A stretch of 64,000 nucleotides of DNA from NCBI RefSeq assembly GCF_023667495.1, contig NZ_JAMOZL010000017.1, positions 1-64,000 of the forward strand, in the 5' to 3' direction. A program made the translations under genes and the position numbers. How positions within the stretch are numbered: position 1 is the stretch's first letter; the number at the start of each line of letters is the position of its first letter. The notes beneath the pieces were generated by a model, which was not told the origin of the DNA, searched no databases, and worked only from the letters and a program-made list of their open reading frames with translations. Shown piece by piece: positions 45,013-54,200 of this stretch. The stretch is from Dyadobacter sp. MSC1_007 (GTDB lineage Bacteria; Bacteroidota; Bacteroidia; Cytophagales; Spirosomataceae).

Positions 45013-45708
45013 TCAAATAAAGCCATTAACAAATTCGACACTGTCTTCGAAATTGCCTGAAAAAGACAAGAGAGAAAGGTAAAATCCCAGTACGAACGGA
45101 ACGTCACGGCCTTGTGGCGCGAGTTCCTCGTTCAGGGCATCCAGGGCTTTGTAAATGAGTTTATAAACGGCGCGCGTCGAAATGTTCATGATCAGCGCTA
45201 TTTCCCCGAAAGACTGGTTATCGTAAAAACGGAGATATAATGCCTCTTTCTGACGGGCCGGCAAACTTTGAATGGCATTTTGCAGCGACATCACATTTTC
45301 ACGCAAAGTCTGGTCGTGGATCATCTTGGTTTCTACCGAAAGCTCCACATTAAACAGCATATCTTCCTGATCCAGCTCCACCATTGCCGGGTTCGTCTTC
45401 GCTCTTTTCAGGATCAGCCGGCGGAGCGACGCCAGCAGGTAATTGCGGATCGAATCAGAATTGCCGAGGAATGCCCTGCGCTCCCAAATGTTCATAAAAA
45501 GGATTTGAATGCAATCTTTGACCTCCTCATCATCCTTGTTGAAACGAAGGCCGTAATGCAGCAGCGACGGGTAATAAAGTTTGAATATCTGCTCGAATGC
45601 CTGCCCGCTTCCCGCCCGCAGTGAATTCCACAAGGGTGTTTCGCCCGACGGTGGATCGGTCGGTTGAAATTCATGGTGGTCGTTGGTCAGGTTGATGCTA
45701 GCTCTCAT
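45013..45708 (-). CDS. ECF subfamily RNA polymerase sigma-70 factor
   Basis: This 231-residue ECF sigma factor drives the downstream FecR/SusC/SusD genes. The start is taken as the ATG at 45708; a GTG two codons upstream is possible. The sigma-2 region includes FEQIFKLYYPSLLHYGLRF and FMNIWERRAFL. The sigma-4 region includes LPARQKEALYLRFYDNQSFG and NISTRAVYKLIYKALDALNE, a clear helix-turn-helix. A hydrophobic C-terminal tail (FVLGFYLSLLSFSGNFED) extends beyond sigma-4. It is the first gene of the 13-kb operon. Confidence 0.92.
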   Translation of the reverse strand: MRASINLTNDHHEFQPTDPPSGETPLWNSLRAGSGQAFEQIFKLYYPSLLHYGLRFNKDDEEVKDCIQILFMNIWERRAFLGNSDSIRNYLLASLRRLILKRAKTNPAMVELDQEDMLFNVELSVETKMIHDQTLRENVMSLQNAIQSLPARQKEALYLRFYDNQSFGEIALIMNISTRAVYKLIYKALDALNEELAPQGRDVPFVLGFYLSLLSFSGNFEDSVEFVNGFI

Positions 45709-45807
45709 ATTCACTGATTTTCAGAGTGTCCGGCCGATAAAATCACCGAACGATTTGTAACCAATAAGATATTTTCATGGTGACGCGGATTTACCCTGGC
45801 ACCCTTA

Positions 45808-45823
45808 AAAAATCTAGATTTTT
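45808..45823. promoter_or_regulatory. 16-bp perfect palindrome upstream of the ECF sigma gene
   Basis: AAAAATCTAGATTTTT is fully self-complementary. It lies 100 bp upstream of the sigma start, in the 161-bp gap after the FecR-like short gene, and could be an operator. Confidence 0.4.
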
Positions 45824-45869
45824 CAGGAAATAATAAAAATTAAAGAAGACGGGGGCGTAAATGTAATGC

Positions 45870-46256
45870 TCAGGAATTCCCGAGTATAAAGTAAAAAACA
45901 AAAAGCAAAACCGTTACTGACATAAGGATGAGAATGATCCCTCCGGCAGTCAGCCCAGGTGAATGCGGGCCTTGTACCCTCTTGTTCGGATCACGGTCGC
46001 CCATAATATCCAGCGAACTGATGATCCTCCCCCAGATCGAATTCACATCCTGGTTGCTCAGCGAGTCGGGTTTCCAGTCGGAAGCGATGAGGACGAGCTC
46101 GCGGGCTTTGGCCACGGTGTCTTTCTGGGCGGGGTATTTAAGGATCCAATTCTCCCAAAAGGAGCGGATGGGTGGATCATCCGGAAACCGTACCCATCTT
46201 ATGAAGAGGTTTTCCATCGCCAACTCCTCAGCCGATAACTCTGAAAACGGTTTCAT
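45870..46256 (-). CDS. Short FecR-like membrane protein lacking the periplasmic FecR domain
   Basis: This 128-residue protein resembles only the cytoplasmic part of the FecR at 43841. A shared pattern runs FIRWVRFPDDPPIRSFWENW then ARELVLIASDW and VNSIWGRIISSLD, versus FRAWLNGTAPENDHLWESWL, ARKIVLAIS and EQQWKRLESS. It ends in one membrane helix (GGIILILMSVTVLLFVFYF), with only GNS after it. A FecR/FecA sensing domain is therefore missing. It lies upstream of, and in line with, the ECF sigma gene. It may be a constitutive anti-sigma or a decaying FecR; I could not see a frameshift, because the frame ends right after the helix. Confidence 0.7.
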   Translation of the reverse strand: MKPFSELSAEELAMENLFIRWVRFPDDPPIRSFWENWILKYPAQKDTVAKARELVLIASDWKPDSLSNQDVNSIWGRIISSLDIMGDRDPNKRVQGPHSPGLTAGGIILILMSVTVLLFVFYFILGNS

Positions 46257-46506
46257 TTTTTAGTAGATTGATTTTACAGCCTTTCCAAACAAATGCGGAT
46301 TTCAATTCATCCCAGTATTAATTGTTTGTTAAGCTTTACTCCTAAAAAAGAAAGCGGTTCAGGGTTTATACTCACAGAAACACTCCCTTAAAATCCCTGC
46401 AAACAGATTTAATCCGGACGATCAACCATTTTTTCCTAACATTTCCCGATTACCGGCATATGTCGCCGACCATTGATTTGTCTTGCCAGAAAACACACGG
46501 AATAAG

Positions 46507-49455
46507 ATGATGAAAAGGACACGATATATCGCAATGGCATTATGGTGCCTGTCCGCACCCTTGATGGCCCAGGACAAAATACTTTGGGATGGCGAAGTGC
46601 CGGATCCCGCCTCCTGCAACATTGCCTATGGGACCATAGTCTCCGGCGCCGACGCCCATAGCGGGAATTATTGCTTCCGCGCCGAACCGGACAATTCGCA
46701 TTCGCCCCGCATCGGCTTCAATTGCAGTGACATGTGGCGCGCGGACATTTCAGGGTTTGATGAACTGCGTTTTTTTATCAAATGCAACCAGGCCGGGCAA
46801 ACTACGTCCGTCCGCTTCACGACCTATTTCGCAAAAGGTAAATGGGTCAATATCGATCAGTACCTGACCGGTAGCAGCCCGCTTTCTACAACATATCAGG
46901 AAGTAAAAATCCCGCTGGATTCTTTAAAAACGGCCTCCTATGACCTCAGTTCAGTCGAGTATTTAGAGTTCGGCACTTCTTCCACACCCCAAGTCCAGTT
47001 TTTTGTGGACGATATCAGCGTGTCGGACCTCACTTCTCCGATTGTTTCCTTTAAGCCTGTTTCTGAAAAAATAGCGATGGTGAAAATTAGTGAGCGGTTT
47101 GATACGACTGGCTGTTATAAAACCGAAAACTATACGCTGACAAGCCTCACCGACGCAAATTACCAGGGTGGTGTACATCCGCAGCGCGTCGGTCGCCACC
47201 ATTATGTAACAGGGCTGAAGCCTGTTTCCGGTACTCCCGTAGTTGCATTCGAGCTCTTTTTGATTTTTGATAAACCATTGATCAATGGGCAATCTTATCA
47301 GCTTTCCGCAGAGGGAATTTCTGATATGTCCGGTAATAAAGTTTCGCTGGACACCGCATTTGCATTTTCAGACGAGGGAATATATGGTAATGTGAAGGTA
47401 AACCAGGTTGGTTACCTCCCTAATGCCCCGAAATTGGGGAAACTCGGCAATTTTCTGGGCGATCAATGGAGCATGGAGCTGGATACCCTCGATCCGCCTT
47501 CGTTTGAGGTGGTTACCACCGCCGGGCAGCCTGCATTTGCCGGCCAATGCAAGTATCTCAAAGCAGATTCTGCATTCAGTGGTGAATGGGTGTTTGACCT
47601 GGATTTTTCAAGTCTTACCAAGCCTGATGAGTACTATCTTCGGGTGCCGGGCTATGGACGGTCCGAGCCGTTTCGCATAGGCGATGATGTTTACAAAGAT
47701 GCCTATTTCCATTCCGCAAAGGCGTTGTATTACCAGCGAACCGGCGCGATTGACCCAGCGTACGGCGGTGCCTGGGTGCGGGAAGGATTGTCCGCAACGA
47801 CCGCCGAAATCCATTCTTCTCATTCGTCGTCCCCACTGTACGATCAGACCGACCCCGTTCCCGGGACTCAGATTCCGATGACCAAAGGCTGGCTGGATGC
47901 GGGCGATTACGGACGCTATGTCCCAACCGCCGCGAGCGCATTGTTTGTGCTGTTCACTGCATTTGAACTTTACCCGCAAAAATTCCCGGATAATCATTTA
48001 CAAATCCCGGAGAGCGGCAATGATATCCCGGACATTATCGACGAGCTGAAATACGAAACCGACTGGCTCAAACTCATGCAGGCCCCCGATGGCGGCGTAT
48101 ACTTCCGCGTAACTCCTGCTACCTGGTCCAGCGGCCTTCCGGAAGATGAAAAGAACACATTGTTTGTTTCCGAGAAAACGACGCAGGCGACCGCCTCATT
48201 TGCTGCTGCAATGGCGATGGCGCACCGAAATTTTAAGCCTTTCTTTCCCGCATATGCCGATACTTGTCTCGATATGGCTAAAAAGGCGTGGCAATTCCTC
48301 AAAATCCATCCGGAACCGTCGGCGCCGGTGAATGTGCAGGGCATTTCCGCCGGGCCTTACCCCGATCCGGAAGACGGCGATAACCGCGCCTGGGCGGCGG
48401 CAGAGCTCTTTAAAACCACCGGGGAAGATACTTACCACCAGGATTTCATCTATTGGTACGGCCAGATCCCTCATGAGTTTTATGCAACCATGAGCTGGCA
48501 ACAGCTTACGGTAAAAGCGATCTGGGCTTACAGTACCACAAAATTCCCGACGCTGCCGGTTTATTCGGACGAGTTCAAAACCAAACTGAATACGGAGATA
48601 TTGCCCGCTTACCACGACAGGACCATGCATGTCCACCCTTATCACGGCGCTTATCATCCATTCAAAGAATATGTCGGCTATGGCTCTTTCGGTATGGCCC
48701 AAAGCTATGCTTTTGACTACATTATGTTTAGCCATTTGCTTAACAAACCTGAGTTACTGGATTCCGCGCAAGTTCAGCTCGACATTCCATTAGGCAACAA
48801 TCCGCTTTCTATGACTTTCCTGACGGGGATCGGGAAGCATAGCCCGCAGTTCCCGCTTCATTGGTCGACGGTCCCCGGCAAGTTTGCTTCGCCGGTTCCG
48901 GGTGTTCCGGTTTTCGGCCCGGCGGCTTCGCTTGTCATGAACAGGCCTTCCAGTTTTGCGATCCAGGATTCAGCAAACCGTTATCCTTACGGCTTCAAAA
49001 AGTCGGACCCCTACCCTGTCCTGCGCCGGTATACAGATGCTCGTGAAGCGGTGGAAATGGCTGAGTTTACGGTTCAGGAAATCGCGGTAACGGCGGCAGT
49101 CTTTGCGTTTTTCAGTCCTGTTAATGCTGCGCCAGCGCCTACGTCCGAACAGGATGCGAGTGCGTCCGAACAGGATGTTCGAATGAGAGACGGGCGGACG
49201 CGTGCCTATCTCCGGGTACGCCATCCATCACGGGACCTGTATGATATCACACTCGTCACCGGCGACAGACATACACGCGATCAATTTTATGGCCAGTTAT
49301 TCAGCAGCAGCGGTATTCGCGTTAAACGAATGGATATCAGGCCAAATACAGCCACGCAGATTGATCTGACCACCTTCTCGAGAGGTATTTATATTTTAAA
49401 AATTACCAATAAAGCCGGTGATACGATAATGGCAAGGAAACTGCTCGCTTACTGA
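46507..49455 (+). CDS. Multidomain GH9 cellulase-like enzyme with T9SS type A tail
   Basis: This 982-residue secreted protein starts at the ATG at 46507 (signal peptide AMALWCLSAPLMAQ). In order it has a CBM11-like beta-sandwich (about 20-175, LWDGEVPDPASCN), an Ig-like bacterial domain (about 180-290), a cellulase Ig-like domain (about 297-395, VKVNQVGYLPNA to YGRSEPFRIG), a GH9 barrel (about 400-870) and a C-terminal T9SS type A sorting domain (YILKITNKAGDTIMARKLL). Catalytic aspartates are intact (WLDAGDYGRYV, Asp464/Asp467). The usual HHR motif is degenerate (KHSPQFPLHWS), and the acid Glu lies in VQEIAVTAAVFAFF. Activity may thus differ from cellulase. It lies between two sigma/FecR modules. 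Confidence 0.85.
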   Translation: MMKRTRYIAMALWCLSAPLMAQDKILWDGEVPDPASCNIAYGTIVSGADAHSGNYCFRAEPDNSHSPRIGFNCSDMWRADISGFDELRFFIKCNQAGQTTSVRFTTYFAKGKWVNIDQYLTGSSPLSTTYQEVKIPLDSLKTASYDLSSVEYLEFGTSSTPQVQFFVDDISVSDLTSPIVSFKPVSEKIAMVKISERFDTTGCYKTENYTLTSLTDANYQGGVHPQRVGRHHYVTGLKPVSGTPVVAFELFLIFDKPLINGQSYQLSAEGISDMSGNKVSLDTAFAFSDEGIYGNVKVNQVGYLPNAPKLGKLGNFLGDQWSMELDTLDPPSFEVVTTAGQPAFAGQCKYLKADSAFSGEWVFDLDFSSLTKPDEYYLRVPGYGRSEPFRIGDDVYKDAYFHSAKALYYQRTGAIDPAYGGAWVREGLSATTAEIHSSHSSSPLYDQTDPVPGTQIPMTKGWLDAGDYGRYVPTAASALFVLFTAFELYPQKFPDNHLQIPESGNDIPDIIDELKYETDWLKLMQAPDGGVYFRVTPATWSSGLPEDEKNTLFVSEKTTQATASFAAAMAMAHRNFKPFFPAYADTCLDMAKKAWQFLKIHPEPSAPVNVQGISAGPYPDPEDGDNRAWAAAELFKTTGEDTYHQDFIYWYGQIPHEFYATMSWQQLTVKAIWAYSTTKFPTLPVYSDEFKTKLNTEILPAYHDRTMHVHPYHGAYHPFKEYVGYGSFGMAQSYAFDYIMFSHLLNKPELLDSAQVQLDIPLGNNPLSMTFLTGIGKHSPQFPLHWSTVPGKFASPVPGVPVFGPAASLVMNRPSSFAIQDSANRYPYGFKKSDPYPVLRRYTDAREAVEMAEFTVQEIAVTAAVFAFFSPVNAAPAPTSEQDASASEQDVRMRDGRTRAYLRVRHPSRDLYDITLVTGDRHTRDQFYGQLFSSSGIRVKRMDIRPNTATQIDLTTFSRGIYILKITNKAGDTIMARKLLAY

Positions 49456-49487
49456 TGTTTACGCCGGAAGGAAAAAAGGCGCCACCA

Positions 49488-49519
49488 TTGAGAGAATTTT
49501 TAAATTTGAATACATTTGC
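49488..49519 (+). promoter_or_regulatory. Bacteroidota-type promoter of the second ECF sigma gene
   Basis: TACATTTGC (49511-49519) is an exact TAnnTTTG element followed by C. A TTG at 49488-49490 lies 20 nt upstream, which is the expected spacing of a -33 element. It precedes the sigma gene by 27 nt. Confidence 0.6.
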
Positions 49520-49546
49520 AAAAACACACTATATCAATCGTTCATT

Positions 49547-50140
49547 TTGCAAAAGTATTCCGATTGCTCCGACGGCGAACTCCTTTCGCTCTTGACTGAA
49601 AGCAACAGATTGGCTTTCAAACAATTGTACATCTCCCACTACCGTAGCATATTCGCTTACGCACTAAAATTCACGAAGTCAGCTGACCTCGCTGAGGACA
49701 TTACACAGGACGTTTTCCTGAAAATATGGGAAAGCCGGGAGACGCTTTCAGAGGTCCGGCATTTCAAAAGCTACCTTTTCGCGACTTGTAAGAACATGAC
49801 GCTCAACGTGCTGGCGCGCTCATCCAGGGAAACAAAGATCATGGAGCAGGTCATTTACGGAGCTCAAAAATTTAACCTGGATACGGAAAACGAATTGCAG
49901 CAGCAGGAATACGAGCGGTTGCTGCAAGAAGCGATCGAGCAGCTTCCTCCACAGCGAAAATTGATTTTCAAGCTTTGCAAGATCGAAGGCAAAAGCTATG
50001 ATGAGGTTGCGGCACAAATGGGTATTTCGGCAGGTACCATCAACGACCACATCGTAAAAGGCACAAAATCAGTCCGGGAGTATTTGCGCCGCTATAATAT
50101 CTCGCTCTGTCACCTCGTATTTTTTGCCCTTTTAAAATAA
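49547..50140 (+). CDS. ECF subfamily RNA polymerase sigma-70 factor
   Basis: This 197-residue ECF sigma factor begins at a TTG; no ATG fits before the conserved sigma-2 region. Sigma-2 covers FKQLYISHYRSIFAYALKFT and DITQDVFLKIWESRETL. Sigma-4 covers LPPQRKLIFKLCKIEGKSYD and MGISAGTINDHIVKGTKSV. A short hydrophobic C-terminus (LCHLVFFALLK) follows, as in many Bacteroidota PUL sigmas. It leads the plus-strand module FecR-SusC-SusD-PHP hydrolase. Confidence 0.92.
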   Translation: MQKYSDCSDGELLSLLTESNRLAFKQLYISHYRSIFAYALKFTKSADLAEDITQDVFLKIWESRETLSEVRHFKSYLFATCKNMTLNVLARSSRETKIMEQVIYGAQKFNLDTENELQQQEYERLLQEAIEQLPPQRKLIFKLCKIEGKSYDEVAAQMGISAGTINDHIVKGTKSVREYLRRYNISLCHLVFFALLK

Positions 50141-50200
50141 TTCTGCTTGTCAGCATATGGCGTGATTCTCTTGTTGGTCTAACTACCAAATAACAAAAAA

Positions 50201-51184
50201 ATGAAAAAGGCCGAAGCTGTTTCCCTGATGCGCCGGTTCATCGAAAACAGATGTACGAAAGACGAAATAACCGCAGCCGTTGCCCTTTTCGAGCGCGATC
50301 AATGCAGGGAATGGTATGGTGAGTTGATGGACAAAATGCATTCAAATGCAGCAATCGAGGTGGTCGACATTTCCGACGAACAAGTACTGAAAAGTTTCCA
50401 TGCACTGGAAAGCAGGCTTGGTGGTGAGGTGGTTAATGCCAGAATCAGGCGCCTGCGATGGACCCTGCTTTTTCGGAAAGCAGCCGTGCTGACAGGCATC
50501 TTAATAATTGCAGGCTTAGCAATATATTATATGAAAATGAACCAATACATACGCTATGAAACGGCATTCGGGGAGATCAGGAAATTTGTCCTGCCCGATG
50601 GTTCGATTGTAACGCTTAATGGGAACACAACGCTCAAATACTGGACCAAGGATGCCGCCACACGATCTATGGAATTGCTTGGAGAGGCTTATTTCAGCGT
50701 AAAGAAAATGCCCGACCAACGCAAATTTGTATTGATCATGCCGGAAACAGGCATAATTGAAGTGCTTGGAACGGAGTTCAATGTTAATCACCGGGAAACA
50801 GGGTCGCGTGTGATGCTGCGGTCGGGAAGCATCCGGCTCACTCCTGAAAATGGCCAGGGTAAGGAGATCATCATGAAGCCCGGCGAGCTGGTGGAAATGC
50901 ATCCCGGCATGCCGCAGGTGTTCAGCAAGAAGGTCGACCCGGAGCTGCATGATGCATGGCCTTCGCGCAAACTGGTTTTTGAAAATACTCCTCTTGGCGA
51001 GATCGCCCGAATGCTCACGGACGCCTACGGGCTCGATGTTACGATCGATCCACAGCTTCTTAATAAAAAACTTTCTGGTACGGCGCCCATTCAGGACGTT
51101 GACATGTTTTTAAATGCCCTCTCCGGTTCTTTTGACCTAAAAATAGAACGCCATAAGAACAAAGTAACCATTCAGGCGCGGTAA
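50201..51184 (+). CDS. FecR family anti-sigma factor
   Basis: This 327-residue inner-membrane protein has an N-terminal sigma-binding part (~1-90), a membrane helix (AAVLTGILIIAGLAIYYM, ~93-110), a periplasmic FecR domain (IRKFVLPDGSIVTLNGNTTL, MPETGIIEVLGTEFNVNHRE) and a C-terminal DUF4974/STN-interacting part (LTDAYGLDVTIDPQLLNKKL). It lies 60 nt after the ECF sigma and 87 nt before the STN-SusC. It is full-length, in contrast to the short homologue at 45870. Confidence 0.92.
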   Translation: MKKAEAVSLMRRFIENRCTKDEITAAVALFERDQCREWYGELMDKMHSNAAIEVVDISDEQVLKSFHALESRLGGEVVNARIRRLRWTLLFRKAAVLTGILIIAGLAIYYMKMNQYIRYETAFGEIRKFVLPDGSIVTLNGNTTLKYWTKDAATRSMELLGEAYFSVKKMPDQRKFVLIMPETGIIEVLGTEFNVNHRETGSRVMLRSGSIRLTPENGQGKEIIMKPGELVEMHPGMPQVFSKKVDPELHDAWPSRKLVFENTPLGEIARMLTDAYGLDVTIDPQLLNKKLSGTAPIQDVDMFLNALSGSFDLKIERHKNKVTIQAR

Positions 51185-51271
51185 CACTACTCAGCTTCCC
51201 CTACACTTCCCGGTTCAGTTTGAAAAGCCTTTTTGGCTTACAAATATGCTATTGACCAAATCTCAGCTCCT

Positions 51272-54200
51272 ATGAAAACAAGCTTACGAGATGTCGTGTG
51301 GATCATGTTATCCATTATAATTATTGAAATACAGCCACTTACAACTCGCCAGGGGATTTGTACGGCGCAGCCTCGTGACCACACTGTCGCAACTACTGTC
51401 CCGCGAAAACTCCTCCGCACCGCATTAACCGAGCTTGAAAAGCGGTTCAAAGTCTCAATTGTATACGACAGCGAGCTGGTGAATGGCAAGTACGTAAGCA
51501 ATGCCGCTTACGACGGTGAATCTGTCGAAACTTCACTCAGCAGGCTGCTAAAAGAACATGGCCTGTTTTTCCGAAAAGCGGGCGAAGGATTTTATTATAT
51601 CTCAGCAAAGAAACAGCAGCCGACGTCGGGCTTAGCCGATCCGGCAGCGCCCGGTCACGCCGGTTTGGAAGAAATACGCATTTTGGAGGCAGAAAAACAG
51701 GAAAAACAAATCACCGGAAAAATTACCGATGCTGCGACTGGCGAACCGTTACCCGGTGTCAGCGTAGTACTGAAAGGTACTTCCACGGGATCGGTAACGG
51801 ACAAGACGGGCACATTCAGCATCGCTGCCGAGCCCGTTGGAGGTACGTTAGTATGCTCCTACATCGGATATGCAACCCGCGAAATTCCGATCCAAAACCA
51901 GACATTTCTAACCATCGCATTACAACCCGATATTCAGGTACTTTCCGAAGCGGTGGTCGTAGGTTATGGCACTCAGGAACGGAAAGATATTACAGGCGCG
52001 GTCTCGGTGATCAAATCCGGTGACATCGAAAAAATGCCTGTTGCGGGCCTGGATCAGGCATTGCAGGGGCAGGCCGCCGGTGTGTTCGTGTCTGCGAATT
52101 CGGGCGCTCCGGGTTCTGATATTACGGTAAGAATCCGGGGAACCGGGACCATTGGCAATAATAATCCATTATATGTGATCGACGGAACTCCTACCGGCCC
52201 GGAAGCACTTAACCTCTTCAATCCCAGAGACATTGAATCCATTGTAGTATTAAAAGACGCCGCAGCCGCCACAATTTATGGATCGAGGGCAGCAAACGGC
52301 GTGGTGCTGGTGACGACCAAAAAAGGAAAAAGCGGCGAGCTGAAAGTGAACCTGGACAGTTATTATGGAATGCAAACGGCCTGGCATCTTCCCCGGCTGC
52401 TCAATGTGTCCCAATATGCGACGATCATCAATGAAGCCTACGTGAATGCGGGCAAGGCCCCAGCTTTCGGACAGCCCGATACGCTGGGGAGTAATCAATC
52501 CTGGCTCACACAAATGTTCCGGACGGCGCCAACTCAAAGCTATAATCTGTCCGTTTCTGGCGGAAATGAAACGTCCACATTCGCCTTGTCCGGTGCATAC
52601 CTCGATCAGCAGGGTATTTTGCCAAACAGTGATTTCAAACGCATTTCATTCCGGGTGAATACTTCCCACCGTATTAAAAAGAAGTGGCAGGCGGGGCAGA
52701 ACCTGAGCGCAAGTCATTCGACCGGCAACCAGGTACGGACCAATGAATTGGGCGGCATATTGGCCAATGCGGTATTCAAACGGCCTTTTGATGCGGTGTA
52801 TGATGATGAGGGCAAATATGCCGAATCAGCCATGGACCCAAACCCGATTGCGCAGGCCTACCGGACCGAGAACAGGCGCGGGCGGCTGCGGCTTTTTGGC
52901 AATGTCTTTGCTGAATACCAAATGCTTCCAGCTCTCAAATTCAGGACCAATGCAGGCATTGATTTCAATTATTCCAAAAACAAAAATTATGTTCCTGCAT
53001 TCGGCGCGACACCTAATTCGCTTGTCGAATACTCGGATGTATCGTATACCCCGCTATGGCAAAATTCGCTATCATTCGACAAAAAAATCCGCGGCCAGCA
53101 CGAACTGTCGGCCGTTTTAAGCGTCGACGCACAATCGAGCCGGTACGAATTCACGACGTTGAAAGTCGATAATTTTGTGACGGATGATCCCGACAACCGG
53201 TACATTTCGGCAGCCCAGAATGTGGATATCGGCCGGGTCGACGGCAATGCAACCGAATGGTCGCTGCTGTCGCTCGTCGGGCGCATCAACTACACTTTCC
53301 GCGGCCGCTACCTGCTTAGCGCGAGCTTCCGCCGCGACGGCACTTCAAGATTTGCCAGAGGGCACCGCTGGGGCAACTTCCCCTCCTTTTCCGCTGCCTG
53401 GCGCATTTCAGACGAGCCATTTATGCAGCAGCAATCGCTCATCTCGGACCTTAAAATCCGGGGCAGCTGGGGCAAATTGGGCAATCAGGAGGTGGGCGAC
53501 AATTATGCCACCTACAACACCGTCACCACCGGCCTGCAATACGCATTCGGCCCTGGTTCTCAGACGTATTACGACGGCCTCGGCATTCCGACCAATGGAA
53601 GAGGCGGCGCAAAACTTACGTCCGACAACCTCGTTTGGGAGGCCAGCACGCAAGCAGACCTGGGTATCGATATGGGCTTTTTTAATAACCAATTGCTGCT
53701 TACAGCCGACTATTTTTCCCGAAAAACATCGGATATGCTGTTGGATCAGCCGGTTTCATCGCTGTCCGGTGCTTCAACGATCAGTGTCAATGCAGGCTCG
53801 ATTTTGAACCATGGATTAGAATTGAGTATCAGTATGAATAAAAAAACGGGCGGTTTCAGGTATGGCGCCGGTTTCAATGTGACCCGTCTTGAAAACAAAG
53901 TCCTGGCGCTAAATCCCGGCATCAATTATATTCTTGGGCCGGTAAGCGGCACGCAAGGCTCGTTGCTCACACGCACCTCCATAGGCGAAGAAGTAGGCGC
54001 ATTCTATGGCTATGTTACCGACGGTGTGTTCCAGAATATGCAGGAAGTGGACGATCATGCCAAACAGGAACTCGGTACTGCGCCCGGCGACATCCGTTTC
54101 ACAGATTTGAACGGCGACCATGTGATCAACGCGAAAGACCAGACTAAAATCGGAAGCCCGGTCCCCGACTGGCTTTTTGGGATCAATGGAAGTGCCAGTT

